Source of the DNA: Saccharopolyspora erythraea
GTDB lineage: Bacteria; Actinomycetota; Actinomycetes; Mycobacteriales; Pseudonocardiaceae
Reading direction: 5' to 3'
Assembly (NCBI RefSeq): GCF_018141105.1
Contig: NZ_CP054839.1
Location: 8,179,898 to 8,243,897, forward strand
DNA: 64,000 nt
Shown here: in pieces, positions 7,651 to 17,400 of the stretch
Layout: each line of letters opens with the position of its first letter
How positions within the stretch are numbered: position 1 is the stretch's first letter
Translations under genes and position numbers: made by a program
Notes under the pieces: generated by a model
Seen by the model: the letters and a program-made list of their open reading frames with translations, nothing else
Database searches by the model: none
Told to the model about the DNA's origin: nothing

Positions 7651-8103
7651 TCAGCTCGCGGCGGAGATCTGAACGCTGACCGACGCCTTGACGTCGGGGT
7701 GCAGTCGCACGTCGACGGCGTGCTTGCCCAGGGACTTGATGTGCCCGCGGGTGTCGACCGAGCGCTTGTCGATGTTCGGGCCACCGGCCTTGCGCACCGC
7801 GGAGACGATGTCGGCGGCGGTGATCGAACCGAACAGCTTGCCCTGCTTGGAGACCTTGGCGGTCAGGTTGACCAGGCCCAGGCCCTGCAGCTGCTGCTTG
7901 AGCTCCTGGGCGTGCTCCAGGTTGCGGACCCGCTTGGCCTCCTGGGTGCGGCGGATCGTCTCGACCTGCTTCTGCGCGCCCTTGGTGGCCACGATCGCCA
8001 GGCCGCGGGGCAGGAGCAGGTTGCGGGCGTAGCCGTCCTTGACCTCGACGATGTCGCCGGACTCGCCGAGGCCGGTCACGTCAGCGGTGAGGATGATCTT
8101 CAC
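7651..8103 (-). CDS. rplI: 50S ribosomal protein bL9
   Basis: Component of the large ribosomal subunit near the L1 stalk, involved in frame maintenance. The 150-residue protein has the compact N-terminal domain (KIILTADVTGLGESGDIVEV, then KDGYARNLLLPRGLA), the long central helix (residues 45-75) and the C-terminal 23S-binding domain (KLFGSITAADIVSAV). The GTG at 8103 was chosen because it gives the family N-terminus and lies after a GGAAGGAG ribosome binding site. It is the last gene of the rpsF-ssb-rpsR-rplI operon, 20 bases past rpsR, and is followed by a strong hairpin terminator. Confidence 0.97.
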   Translation of the reverse strand: MKIILTADVTGLGESGDIVEVKDGYARNLLLPRGLAIVATKGAQKQVETIRRTQEAKRVRNLEHAQELKQQLQGLGLVNLTAKVSKQGKLFGSITAADIVSAVRKAGGPNIDKRSVDTRGHIKSLGKHAVDVRLHPDVKASVSVQISAAS

Positions 8104-8123
8104 GACGTGTCTCCTTCCAGCGA

Positions 8124-8363
8124 TCAGCGAGCGGTCGAGGTGTAGGGCAGCAGCGCCATCTCGCGGGCGTTCTTCACCGCGATGGCGACGTCGCGCTGGT
8201 GCTGGCTGCAGTTGCCGGTCACGCGACGGGCACGGATCTTGCCGCGGTCGGAGATGTACTTCCGCAGCAGCGTCGTGTCCTTGTAGTCGATGCTCTGCGC
8301 GGCCTTGTCCTTGCAGAACACGCAGACCTTCTTCTTCGGCTTGCGCACGGGCGCCTTGGCCAT
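8124..8363 (-). CDS. rpsR: 30S ribosomal protein bS18
   Basis: Small-subunit protein that binds bS6 and 16S rRNA on the platform. The 79-residue product shows the family core ([19 protein letters not shown], then [20 protein letters not shown]). It is the cysteine-bearing, zinc-binding (C+) form, with CVFC near residue 14 and a later Cys and His in NCSQH. Some actinobacteria also carry a cysteine-free paralogue for zinc limitation; none is in this window. The start is ATG 8363, after a GGAGGAAG-type site. It lies 50 bases downstream of ssb and 20 bases upstream of rplI in one operon. Confidence 0.97.
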   Translation of the reverse strand: MAKAPVRKPKKKVCVFCKDKAAQSIDYKDTTLLRKYISDRGKIRARRVTGNCSQHQRDVAIAVKNAREMALLPYTSTAR

Positions 8364-8413
8364 CGGTCTTCCTCCTGAGCGAAAACTTCTGTCTTTGGTG
8401 CGGGGTGGCGCCG

Positions 8414-8893
8414 TTAGAACGGCGGCTCGTCGCTGAACCCGCCGCCGGAACCGGCAGGCGGGGCCGAACCCCACGGGTCGTCCGCGGGCGGGGCGCCCCC
8501 ACTGGGGCCGCCGAACCCGCCACCGCTGCGGCTGACCTTGTTGACCTTCGCGGTCGCGTAGCGCAGCGAGGGGCCGATCTCGTCGACCTCCAGCTCGACG
8601 ACGGTGCGCTTCTCGCCTTCCTTCGTCTCGAAGGAACGCTGGCGCAGCCGGCCCTGCACGACCACCCGCATGCCGCGGGTGAGCGACTCCGCGACGTTCT
8701 CCGCCGCCTGCCGCCAGATGTTGCAGCGCAGGAACAGCGCCTCGCCGTCCTTCCACTCGCCGCTCTGGCGGTCGAACGTCCGGGGCGTGGAGGCGACCGT
8801 GAAGTTCGCCACCGCGGCGCCGGACGGGGTGAAGCGCAGTTCCGGGTCGGCGGTCAGGTTGCCGACCACCGTGATTACCGTTTCACCAGCCAT
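8414..8893 (-). CDS. ssb: Single-stranded DNA-binding protein
   Basis: Tetrameric protein that coats single-stranded DNA in replication, repair and recombination. The 159-residue product starts [20 protein letters not shown], the usual OB-fold beginning, with the OB domain to about residue 112. A Gly/Pro-rich disordered linker follows, and the acidic partner-binding tip reads FSDEPPF at the C-terminus. The ATG at 8893 gives the usual family start; longer upstream frames are Pro/Arg-rich and not family-like. It lies 55 bases after rpsF and before rpsR, the conserved bacterial order that couples SSB supply to ribosomal protein synthesis. Confidence 0.97.
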   Translation of the reverse strand: MAGETVITVVGNLTADPELRFTPSGAAVANFTVASTPRTFDRQSGEWKDGEALFLRCNIWRQAAENVAESLTRGMRVVVQGRLRQRSFETKEGEKRTVVELEVDEIGPSLRYATAKVNKVSRSGGGFGGPSGGAPPADDPWGSAPPAGSGGGFSDEPPF

Positions 8894-8948
8894 CGCCTGG
8901 GGACTCCAGTCTCCTAGATGCGGGTTCGCCTGCTGCGCTGTCCGCCGG

Positions 8949-9308
8949 TCAGGCGGGCGCCTCGGTGCGGGGCTTGGCCGCCTTGGCCGCGGCGCGGGCC
9001 ACGCGGGCCGCCTTGCGCGGCTCGACAACCCGGCGCAGGACCTTGGTCCGCAGCACCGTCTCGTTGAGGTTCAGCTGGCGGTCCAGCTCCTTGACGGAGG
9101 CCGGCTCGCTGTTGAGGTCGAGGACCACGTAGATGCCCTCGGCCTGCTTGTCGATCTCGTAGGCGAGCCGGCGGCGGCCCCAGACGTCGACCTTCTCGAC
9201 GCTGCCACCGTCGTTGCGGATGACGTTGAGGAAGTTTTCCAGTGACGGAGCGACAGTGCGCTCGTCCAGGCTCGGGTCGAGGATGACCATGAGCTCGTAA
9301 TGACGCAT
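8949..9308 (-). CDS. rpsF: 30S ribosomal protein bS6
   Basis: Small-subunit platform protein that pairs with bS18. The 119-residue product begins [16 protein letters not shown] and has the ferredoxin-like fold of the family ([20 protein letters not shown], then [10 protein letters not shown]). The C-terminus carries an Ala/Arg/Lys-rich extension ([19 protein letters not shown]), common in actinobacteria. The ATG at 9308 was chosen over an in-frame one three codons upstream, because the AGGAGG at 9321-9326 then sits 12 bases away. It is first in the rpsF-ssb-rpsR-rplI operon. Its leader can fold so that the ribosome binding site is masked (see next entry). Confidence 0.97.
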   Translation of the reverse strand: MRHYELMVILDPSLDERTVAPSLENFLNVIRNDGGSVEKVDVWGRRRLAYEIDKQAEGIYVVLDLNSEPASVKELDRQLNLNETVLRTKVLRRVVEPRKAARVARAAAKAAKPRTEAPA

Positions 9309-9320
9309 GAAGACCACTCA

Positions 9321-9362
9321 CCTCCTGTGGACTCACGGCCACGGGCTTTCCGTGGCAGGAGG
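9321..9362 (-). promoter_or_regulatory. Probable S6:S18-responsive mRNA leader of rpsF
   Basis: In the rpsF leader, CCTCCTG (9362-9356 on the minus strand) can pair with CAGGAGG (9327-9321), which contains the Shine-Dalgarno sequence. Inside this outer stem is a 6-bp hairpin, CCACGG/CCGTGG, with a 5-base loop (9355-9339). It is followed by an unpaired CCGTGAGTCCA on the 3' side. This matches the known S6:S18 motif layout: outer stem, inner hairpin and an asymmetric loop bearing CCG. The implied control is translational feedback by the bS6-bS18 complex. Confidence 0.6.
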
Positions 9363-9472
9363 GTCGTCGCGTCGACGAACCGTTCAAAGGTAGCAAGCGC
9401 GCCCGGCGGACCTCACCGGGGGCCTCACGCCGCAGGTCACGCCCGGTCCGAGGCCGTACCGGCGGAGCCTGG

Positions 9473-10432
9473 TCACTGCCTCCGCAGGACCCACGTGCGC
9501 ACGAGCGCGGCGGTCAGCCCGGCGATCGAGACGGCCGCCAGCAGCACCGGCAGGGCCACGCGGTCGCCGCCGGTGGCGGGCAGGGCCTCGGCGTTGCCGA
9601 CGGCGCGGACCTGCTCCTGCTCGCGCTGCTTCTGCTGCTGCTCGGCCCACGGCTTGGTGAGGGTGCCGACGTCGGGTGTGAAGCCGGGCACCTGGCCGTA
9701 TCGCGCCCACGGCGGCAGCGAGCCGGGCACGTAGGAGTAGTTGCCGGGCACCGCCCGGTAAGGCGCGGCGGCACCCTGCGTGGCGTATGCCTCGGGCGGC
9801 AGCGGCGCGCCGGGAGGAGGGGCCTGCACATCGTCGCTGGTCGGCGTCTCGGGCGGCGCGGGCTGCGGCGGAGGCGGCGCCGGCTGCGGATCCGGGGCGG
9901 GCGCGGGCGGCGGCGGTGGAGGCGGTTCCTCTGGGGCCTCCGCGTTGACGGTGACCGCGTTGCCGATGCTCACCAGGTTGCCGAAGTGCCAGGTCACCGC
10001 ATCGACCTTGTCCTCGGGCAGGCCGAGCTGGGCGATGCGGGGCTTGGCGGCACGGGCGATGTCCCCACCGGAGTAGAAGTTGCGGCCCTCCTCGGCGGTG
10101 CCGAGCGGGATCGGCGGCAGCGCCCGGAAGCGCTCGGTGGCGTCGGCGGCAGCGCTGAAGTTCAGCGGCATCGCCAGCAGCACCGCCTCGCGGACCTTGA
10201 AGTCCATCGCCGACGGCGACAGCGCGATCGGCTGGCCGACAACGGCGTCGACGATCGCCAGCGAGCGGTCGACGACCAGCGTGTCGGCGGCGGCGCTGCC
10301 CGCGCCGAGGAACGTGCTCGCGGTGATCGCCAGCCCGACCAGCCCGGCGGCGACGCCGCGCCTCGCCCGCCGCACCAGCGGGTTGACCCCCTCATCGCGC
10401 ACCCGCGCGTCCGGTGCCGATCCGTCACCCAT
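9473..10432 (-). CDS. LPXTG cell-wall-anchored surface protein, proline-rich
   Basis: Predicted sortase substrate of unknown function, 319 residues. A signal peptide covers about residues 18-50 (ARRGVAAGLVGLAITASTFL, then GAGSAAADT). A mixed globular region follows to about residue 165, then a long Pro/Ala/Gln segment (165-205), likely a wall-spanning spacer. At residues 284-288 is LPATG, followed by a hydrophobic helix and the basic tail LRRQ, the complete sorting signal. No catalytic motif is recognised. No sortase gene is in the window. It runs opposite to the endonuclease IV gene, sharing a 131-base upstream gap, and is followed downstream by the rpsF leader. Confidence 0.8.
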   Translation of the reverse strand: MGDGSAPDARVRDEGVNPLVRRARRGVAAGLVGLAITASTFLGAGSAAADTLVVDRSLAIVDAVVGQPIALSPSAMDFKVREAVLLAMPLNFSAAADATERFRALPPIPLGTAEEGRNFYSGGDIARAAKPRIAQLGLPEDKVDAVTWHFGNLVSIGNAVTVNAEAPEEPPPPPPPAPAPDPQPAPPPPQPAPPETPTSDDVQAPPPGAPLPPEAYATQGAAAPYRAVPGNYSYVPGSLPPWARYGQVPGFTPDVGTLTKPWAEQQQKQREQEQVRAVGNAEALPATGGDRVALPVLLAAVSIAGLTAALVRTWVLRRQ

Positions 10433-10563
10433 GGCGAGACCTCCCCTGCAACTCCCGGCGCACGAACATCGTTCACCTTCTCAGAGGGATCAACTGCGCA
10501 ACAGCCTCGAGGTGATGCGTCAGGGCCGAATTCGGCGGAAATCCCACGATCTAAGCTGGAGCC

Positions 10564-11334
10564 ATGCGCATCGGTGCCCACGTCCGCGACGACGATCCGC
10601 TGTCCGCCGCCGCCGAGCGCGGCGCCGAGGTCGTTCAGTTCTTCCTGTCCGACCCCCAGGGCTGGAAGGCCCCGAAACCGCACCCGCAGGCCGACCAGCT
10701 GCGCGAGAGCGACCTGACGGTGTTCATCCACTCCCCGTACGTGATCAACGTGGCGTCGCTGAACAACCGGATCCGCATCCCGTCCCGCAAGCTGGTCACC
10801 CAGCAGGCGAAGGCCGCGGCGACGGTCGGCGCGCAGGGCCTGGTGGTGCACGGCGGGCACGTGACCAAGGACGACGACCCGGCCGAGGGCGTGGCCAACT
10901 GGCGCAAGATGTTCGAGCGCCAGGCCGACGAGGGCGGCTTCGAGGTGCCGGTGCTGATCGAGAACACCGCGGGCGGGGCCAACGCGATGGCCCGCCAGTT
11001 CGACGCGCTGGCCCGGCTGTGGGACGCGGTCGGCGAGTTCGGCGCGGGGTTCTGCCTGGACACCTGCCACGCGCACGCCGCGGGCGAGGAGCTGCTCGAC
11101 ATCGTCGACCGGGTCAAGGCGATCACCGGCCGGATCGACCTGGTGCACCTCAACGACTCCAGGGACGGCTTCGGCTCGTCGCGGGACCGCCACGCCAACA
11201 TCGGCGCCGGGAAGATCGACCCGGAGCTGCTGGTGGCGGTCTGCTCCAGCGCCGGAGCCCCGGTCGTCGTGGAGACGCCGGGCGAGGGCCAGGCCGACGA
11301 CATCGCGTACCTGCGCGAGCGCTGCCCGTCGTGA
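10564..11334 (+). CDS. nfo: Endonuclease IV (apurinic/apyrimidinic endonuclease)
   Basis: Zinc-dependent AP endonuclease of base excision repair that cuts 5' to abasic sites. It has 256 residues and a TIM-barrel fold. Metal-ligand segments in order are [49 protein letters not shown] and VVETPGEG. The ATG at 10564 follows CTGGAGCC, a plausible ribosome binding site. It is slightly shorter than E. coli Nfo (285), as is common in actinobacteria. It probably starts its own transcript, with the membrane glycosyltransferase following after 88 bases. Confidence 0.92.
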   Translation: MRIGAHVRDDDPLSAAAERGAEVVQFFLSDPQGWKAPKPHPQADQLRESDLTVFIHSPYVINVASLNNRIRIPSRKLVTQQAKAAATVGAQGLVVHGGHVTKDDDPAEGVANWRKMFERQADEGGFEVPVLIENTAGGANAMARQFDALARLWDAVGEFGAGFCLDTCHAHAAGEELLDIVDRVKAITGRIDLVHLNDSRDGFGSSRDRHANIGAGKIDPELLVAVCSSAGAPVVVETPGEGQADDIAYLRERCPS

Positions 11335-11422
11335 CGCCTCGCGCCGCACCGCGCGGAGGCCCCGCACCGGACACACCCAGGAGGTCGCCATCAGCACTGC
11401 GGGTGCCGGTCGACGGCTGACG

Positions 11423-12784
11423 ATGGCGGGCCTGGTCGCGTTGTGCCTGCTCACGGCCGCGACCATGTTCCTCGGGTACGCCAACAAGGAGCGCTGCACG
11501 GGGCCGGAGTTCAACGAGTGGGGCCGGTCCGGGCCCGCCTACCAGGAGCGCTCCTACGGCGAGGTCTGCTACTCCGACATCCAGAACCTCTGGATCGGGC
11601 GGGACATCGACCGGCACACCTTCCCCTACGTCCACGGCGGGATCGACGAGGACGGTTCGCTCTACGGCGGTGTCGTCGAGTACCCGGTGCTGTCGGGCCT
11701 GGTGATCTGGCTCGGGGCGCTGCTCGTGGATACCGACGCCGGGTTCCTGGCGGCGTCCGCGCTGCTCATGGCGCCCTTCGGGCTGGCAGTCGCGTGGTGG
11801 CTGGGCCGGTTGAGCGGCTGGCGGGCGCTGCTGTGGGCGCTGGGCCCGCCGCTGGTGCTCTACGCGTTCCACAACTGGGACCTGCCCGCGGTGGCCTGTT
11901 CGGTGGCGGCGGTGTTCGTGGTGCACCGGTGGACGTCGGTGCCGTTGCGCAGGCGGGCGATGCTCGGCGCCGTGCTGCTGGGGGCGGGGTTCGCGTTCAA
12001 GATCTATCCGGGGCTGTTCGTGCTCCCATTGGCGCTGCACGTGCTCACCAGCGGTTCCAGGCGGTTCGACGTCAAGGGCGCGTTGCAGGTCGTGGGGGTC
12101 GCGGCGGCCACCGTCGTCGCCGCGAACCTGCCGTTCGCGCTGGCCGGGTTCCGGGGCTGGCTGGCGTCGTTCCAGTTCCAGTCCGACCGCCAGATCGACC
12201 TCAGCACGAACTCGATCTGGTACTGGGGCTTTCGCGCCTACACCGGCAGCGACGAGTTCCAGGCGGTCATGGGTGTGGTCTCGCCCGTGCTGATGCTGCT
12301 GTCGTTCGCGCTGGCGTGCTGGCTCGGCTGGCGCGGATACGTCCGCACCGGCCGATATCCGTGGATCCAGGTGTCGGCGGCGATGCTCTGCGGGTTCCTG
12401 TTGCTGCACAAGGTGCACTCGCCGCAGTACACGCTGTGGCTGCTGCCGTTCTTCGTGCTGGTGTCGGTGCGGTGGGAGTGGATCGCGGCTTACCTGCTGG
12501 CGGACGCGGCGATGGGGATCAGCATCTTCCGCTGGCTGTACCTGGCCATGGAGGGCGAGCCCAGCGGTATCCACGACGGCTTCACCGCGCAGGCGCTGAT
12601 GATCGGCATCTGGGGCCGCGCCGCGCTGCTGGTCGGGCTGTTCGCGGCGTTCCTGGCGGCGCGCAGCCCGGTCGACGACGACGAGCGCCGAGGTCCGGCG
12701 GCCGTGGACGGCCTGGCGGCTAGGACGGTTGCCCTGCCGGGACCCGGTCGGCGCCGTCGCGGTGGCGCAGGCCGGGCAGGGTGA
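11423..12784 (+). CDS. GT-C-type integral membrane glycosyltransferase (mannosyltransferase-like)
   Basis: Polytopic membrane protein of about 450 residues with roughly 10-12 hydrophobic segments, resembling polyprenol-phosphate-sugar-dependent mannosyl/arabinosyltransferases of actinobacteria. An extracytoplasmic loop after the first helix contains CYSDIQNLW and VVEYPVLSGL. Paired segments AFKIYPGLF and HKVHSPQYTLWLLPF are shared with the next, convergent gene, so the two are paralogues. The ATG at 11423 is used. However, the only good ribosome binding site, AGGAGG at 11379-11384, lies 38 bases upstream and points to an in-frame ATC at 11390, so the true start is uncertain. Its 3' end overlaps the convergent gene by 65 bases. 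Confidence 0.8.
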   Translation: MAGLVALCLLTAATMFLGYANKERCTGPEFNEWGRSGPAYQERSYGEVCYSDIQNLWIGRDIDRHTFPYVHGGIDEDGSLYGGVVEYPVLSGLVIWLGALLVDTDAGFLAASALLMAPFGLAVAWWLGRLSGWRALLWALGPPLVLYAFHNWDLPAVACSVAAVFVVHRWTSVPLRRRAMLGAVLLGAGFAFKIYPGLFVLPLALHVLTSGSRRFDVKGALQVVGVAAATVVAANLPFALAGFRGWLASFQFQSDRQIDLSTNSIWYWGFRAYTGSDEFQAVMGVVSPVLMLLSFALACWLGWRGYVRTGRYPWIQVSAAMLCGFLLLHKVHSPQYTLWLLPFFVLVSVRWEWIAAYLLADAAMGISIFRWLYLAMEGEPSGIHDGFTAQALMIGIWGRAALLVGLFAAFLAARSPVDDDERRGPAAVDGLAARTVALPGPGRRRRGGAGRAG

Positions 12785-14342
12785 AGCGGTCCCGCGCGCC
12801 GTCAAGGAACCCGCCGCACGGATCGTCGACGACGGACGCGGTGCGGCCTCCGCGCAACGCCAGCGCGGTGCGGACGCGGTCGCGGGCGGGGTCGAGGACC
12901 TCGCGGACGACGAGCACGCACAGGGCGACGACCACCGCGTCCCGCAGGACCACCGCGCCGAGGAACCAGCCCTCGGGCAGGCCCTTGTTGCCGGTGCCGA
13001 GGTAGTAGTACATGCGCGGCGCCCACACCAGCGCGTCGAGGAGCATCCACGACAGCATCAGCCGCCAGCGCGGGATCGCCAGCACCGCCAGCGGCACCAG
13101 CCACAGCGAGTACTGCGGGCTCCACACCTTGTTGGTCAGCAGGAACACCGCGACCACCAGGAAGCAGAGCTGCGCGAGCCGCGGGCGCACCGGGGCGGCC
13201 AGCGCCAGCCAGGCGATGCCGGCGCAGGCCAGCACGAACAGCGCCCCGCTGACGAGGTTGAGCACGACCGGCGTCTGGCCGGAAGCCAGCGGCCCGTCGA
13301 AGCCGGGCCAGCCGGTGAAGTAGGACACCGCGTTGTAGAGGGAGTCCGGGTCGGCCGGGCGTTCGGCGTTGAGGTGGAAGAACTCCCGCCATCCGGCCGG
13401 GTAGAGCAGCAGGATCGGCAGGTTCACCGCCAGCCAGCTCACCGCGGCCGCGAGCAGCGTGCGCATCCCTTCGCGCAGCCGCCCGGAACGCAGGCACAGC
13501 ACCAGCAGCGGGCCGAGGAAGAACAGCGGGTAGAGCTTCGCCGCCCCGCCCAGACCGATCAGCACGCCCGCCAGCACCGGTCTGCGCCGCGACCACGCCA
13601 GCAGCCCGGCGGTGCCGAACGCGGTCGCCAGGGCGTCGAAGTTGGTGAAGACGTGCACGAACGCCAGCGGGCTGACCGCGGCCAGCGCGGCGTCCCACAC
13701 CCGTCTGCGGCACAGCGCGACCAGGGCCCACACCGTCGTCAGCCACGCCGCGGTCAGCCAGAAGACGCTGACGTTGAAGTACAGGACGGTGATCATCATG
13801 GCCGGCAGCCAGCCCATGCTCGCCAGCGTCGACCAGCCGTCGGCGATCTTGGCGTTGACCCACTGGAACAGCCCGGTGAGCACCGGGTACTCCATGTACC
13901 GGACCTTCTCCTGCGGGGTGCCCGTCTTCTCCAGCCATGCCGTCTTGTACGGGAAGACGCCGTCCGGCGCGAGGTCGCCCATGCCGTAGCGCGGGATGAT
14001 GTCGGTGTAGCACATCGCCGTGTACTGGCGGCTGTTGCGCCAGTCGAGCTGCGGGCCGTTCTTGGTGTCGTAGGTCTGCAGGCACGGCGCCTTGAACAGG
14101 AAGCCCGCGGCGAGGGTGAGCGTCGCGAGCAGCAGCACCACCCGCAGCGGTGTCCAGAACCACTGCCTGCCGACCTGGGCGTGCCTGCCGAGCGGCCCGC
14201 CGAACGGCCTGCTCAGGCGCATGGCGACCGACTCGGTCCAGGTCGGGGCCACCCGGTCCGCCGGACCGAGCGAGTCGCCGTCCACAGCCGCGCTCACGGG
14301 CTCGGACGTCTCGGTGCGGGCGTTCTCGGGCGAGGTGGACAC
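12720..14342 (-). CDS. GT87-like integral membrane glycosyltransferase (Rv0051-type)
   Basis: Membrane protein of about 540 residues with 10 or more hydrophobic segments; counterpart of the membrane protein next to ponA1 in Mycobacterium (Rv0051). Motifs include PCLQTYDTKNG and MCYTDIIPRYG in the first external loop, RYMEYPVLTGLFQ, AAKLYPLFF and NKVWSPQYSLWLVPL. The last two match its convergent paralogue at 11423. An in-frame GTG at 14396 would extend it, but that codon lies inside the loop of the ponA terminator hairpin (14372-14419), so the GTG at 14342 is preferred. A role in mannan, arabinan or glycolipid assembly with lipid-linked sugars is inferred from family only. Confidence 0.8.
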   Translation of the reverse strand: MSTSPENARTETSEPVSAAVDGDSLGPADRVAPTWTESVAMRLSRPFGGPLGRHAQVGRQWFWTPLRVVLLLATLTLAAGFLFKAPCLQTYDTKNGPQLDWRNSRQYTAMCYTDIIPRYGMGDLAPDGVFPYKTAWLEKTGTPQEKVRYMEYPVLTGLFQWVNAKIADGWSTLASMGWLPAMMITVLYFNVSVFWLTAAWLTTVWALVALCRRRVWDAALAAVSPLAFVHVFTNFDALATAFGTAGLLAWSRRRPVLAGVLIGLGGAAKLYPLFFLGPLLVLCLRSGRLREGMRTLLAAAVSWLAVNLPILLLYPAGWREFFHLNAERPADPDSLYNAVSYFTGWPGFDGPLASGQTPVVLNLVSGALFVLACAGIAWLALAAPVRPRLAQLCFLVVAVFLLTNKVWSPQYSLWLVPLAVLAIPRWRLMLSWMLLDALVWAPRMYYYLGTGNKGLPEGWFLGAVVLRDAVVVALCVLVVREVLDPARDRVRTALALRGGRTASVVDDPCGGFLDGARDRFTLPGLRHRDGADRVPAGQPS

Positions 14343-14371
14343 GCCCCGGGATGCTACGGCGTTGGAACGCC

Positions 14372-14419
14372 GACGACCCCTGGGCGGGTGGATCACGCCA
14401 CCTCGGCCCAGGGGTCGTC
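14372..14419 (-). terminator. Terminator hairpin after ponA
   Basis: GACGACCCCTGGGC (14372-14385) and GCCCAGGGGTCGTC (14406-14419) form a perfect 14-bp stem with a 20-base loop. It starts 28 bases past the ponA stop, just before the downstream glycosyltransferase. Confidence 0.7.
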
Positions 14420-14446
14420 CTGCTCAGCCGCGCCGGTCGCGCGGGG

Positions 14447-17400
14447 TCAGCCGCCGCCCTCGCGGCCCCGCGTCGGCGGTACCGCGTTGCCCGGTCCGCC
14501 GTTGTTGGGGTCGCCTCCGCCGTTCTCCTCGTCGTCGCAGCCGAACCACGGGGAGCACGGCCGCTCGCCGGAGGTCTGGGTCTCCGACGGCTCCTCCGAA
14601 CCGCTGGTCTCCGACGTCGGCGGGGCCGAGGTCGTGGGCGGCGCCGAGGTCGTCGGCGGGGCCGAGGTCGGCGGCGGCGGTGGCGGCAGGGTGTCGTACT
14701 GGCCGATCGGGACGGCCTTGTCGAACTTCTCCACCGGCTTGCCCTCGAGGTAGGCGTTCATGAACAGCTGCCAGATGTCGCCGGGCACACCGGAGCCGTA
14801 GATCGCCTTGCCGCTGGGTTCCTTGATCGGCAGGACCGGGTGCTCGGCGTCGTTGGCGCCGAGCGACACCGCCGCGGAGATCTGCGGCGTGTAGCCGACC
14901 ATCCACGCCTTCGAGTTGTTCTCGGTGTCCAGGTACTGGTGGGTGCCGGTCTTGGACGCGACCGGGCGGTTGCCCTTCAGCCCGAGGTCGGCTTCCTTGG
15001 CCACGTTGAGCAGCGTCTCGGTGACGTTGGCCGCGATGTTCTTGCTCTCGTCCTCGTCGTCGGAGAACGCCGACTCGGGCTTCCAGTCCTGGTGCAGCTC
15101 GATTGCGCCCGAGGAGCTGGTGATGCTCTGCACGAACCGAGGCTTGACCCGCATGCCGTCGTTGGCGAACGTGCCGTAGGCGCTGGCCATGTCTATGGTC
15201 CGCACCGGGTACATGCCCAGCGCGATACCGGCGTCGACACCGCCGTTGGAGCTGCGCAGGCTCGGCTTGCCGTTGTACTTGTCGGGGATCCCCGCCTGCT
15301 GGGCCGCCTTGGCGACCTCAGGCGTGCCGAACTTGGCCGCCATGTCGACGAACACCGTGTTGACCGACTTGGTCATGGCCTCGCGCACACCGCACGACGT
15401 CGGGACGTCGCACTTGATGCCGCGGGCGTTGGCGAACGGGGTGCCGAGGATCGTCCGCGGTGACGAGCCGTCGTAGACCTCGCCGATGCCCTTGCCCTGC
15501 TCGAGGCCGGCCGTCACGACGAACGGCTTGAACGACGAGCCCGGCTCCTGCATCGCGTCGGCGTAGTCGAAGCCGCCTGCCTCGGTGCCGCCGTGGTACG
15601 CCTTGATGGCGCCGGTCTTGGGGTCCACCGCGACCAGCGCGGGCTTCAGCTCGGGACGCTGGCCCTTGGTGCCCTCGGCGACGGCGTCCTCGGCGGCCTT
15701 CTGGGCGGCCGGATCTATGGTCGTGTTGATCGTGAACGCCCCGCGGGACAGCGTGCTCTCGTTGTAGCCCGCCTTGTCCAGCTCAGCCAGCGCCTGCTTG
15801 AGGACGTGGCGCTGGTTGGGCGACATCGAACCGGTGCTGCGCCACTCGTCGCGCTCCAGCGTCATCGGAAGCGTCATGCCGGCGCGCTCGGCCTTGCTGA
15901 CGAAGTTGTTCTTCACCATCTGGCCGATCACGTACTCCCAGCGCTCCTGGCCCTGCACCGGGTCGTAGCGCGGGTCGTTCTCGGTCGGGCGCTGCACCAT
16001 GCCCGCCAGAACCGCGGACTCGGCGGCGTTGAGATCCTTCGGTGACTTGCCGAAGTAGGCGTTGGCGGCCGAGTCGATGCCGTAGGCGCCGCGGCCGTAG
16101 TAGGCCGTGTTGAGGTAGGCCATCAGGATCTCGTCCTTGGGCCGCTCCCTGGTCATCTTCAGGGCGAGCACGACCTCCTTCACCTTGCGGACGTACGGCG
16201 ACTCCTTGCTGGTGAGGTCCTGGTCCAGCTTGATGTACTGCTGGGTCAGCGTGGAACCGCCGCCGACACCGCCGCCGCTCACCATGAAGTAGGCCGAGCG
16301 CGCGATTCCCATGATGTCGAAGCCGGGGTTCTGGTAGAACGTGGCGTCCTCGGCCGCGAGCGTCGCGTTGCGCATCGGCTCGGAGACCTCTTGGCGCAGG
16401 TCACGGATCATCTTGCGCGGCTTGCCGTCGTTCGGCGTGTACCGCGTCATGACCTCGCCGTTGGCGTAGTTCAGCGTGATCGTCTGGTCCGTCTTCGCGG
16501 CGGTCGCCTCCGGGTTCGGCACCGGCCAGGCGAAGTAGCCGTAGGCGAAGACGGCAGTCGGCACCAGGATCATCAGTGCGGCCGCGACGTAGCAGGACCG
16601 CCGGATGCGCCGCCATATCTTGCGCTTGCGCGCCTTCCTGGCCATCAGCTCGTCGTCCGGGTCGTCGAAGTCGCCGTCGGGGTCCTCGTCGGCATGGTCG
16701 CCGTCCCGGTAGTCGTCGTAGCCGTCGTCGTGCGCGTCCGCGGTGTACGGGTCGTCGTAGTCGTAGACGTCGTCGCCGGGGGGGACATCGTCGGCGTAGT
16801 AGTTGTAGCCGCCGCTGGACTCCTGGTGCGTGAGCAGCTTGGGCTCCGGCGCCGACCCTCCGGCCGCCTGCCCCGCTGCACCGGCCGCACCGGCGGCACC
16901 GCTTCCCGCAGCACCGGCCGCGCCGCTACCCGCGGCTCCCGCCGCACCGGCGCCCGCGGCCGCCGCTCCCAGGGCAGCAGCGCCCGCGGCGCCCGCCGCT
17001 GCGGCGCCACCACGCCGGGTCGCGTCACCGCGGTTGCCCGGATGCTGCGGGATGTTCTCGGTCGGCTGCTCGCCGGGCGGGGCCTGGGGCGGACGTCCGG
17101 GTGGCGGCGGTACACGCCGCGTGCCCTGACCCGCGGGGCCCTGCCCCTCCGGACCCGGGCCGCCGGGACCCTGCTGCGCGCCGGGGCCCTGGGGACCACC
17201 CGGGCCCTGCGGGCCGCCGGCCGGAGGCCGCTGGCCGGGGCGCTGCCCGCCGGGCGGAGGTGGCGGCGGCCCCTGGCGGCCCGCCGCCGGAGGAGGCGGA
17301 GGCTGCTGCGAGTACGTGGTCGGCAGGTCGAGATTGCCCCCGCCGCCGCTGCCGCCACCGCGGCCCGCGCCCTGGTCGCGGCCGCTCAGGCGGTCACCGA

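Noticed and set aside
10464..10474. GAACATCGTTC, reminiscent of a LexA (SOS) box near nfo
   Set aside because: The half-sites are separated by three bases instead of the four needed in the actinobacterial box TCGAAC-N4-GTTCGA, and the flanking TC/GA are missing.
16860..17030. Ala-Gly coding repeats in ponA as a possible DNA repeat or mobile element
   Set aside because: The repetition is at protein level (GAAG units) in a disordered region of one open gene, with no flanking repeats.
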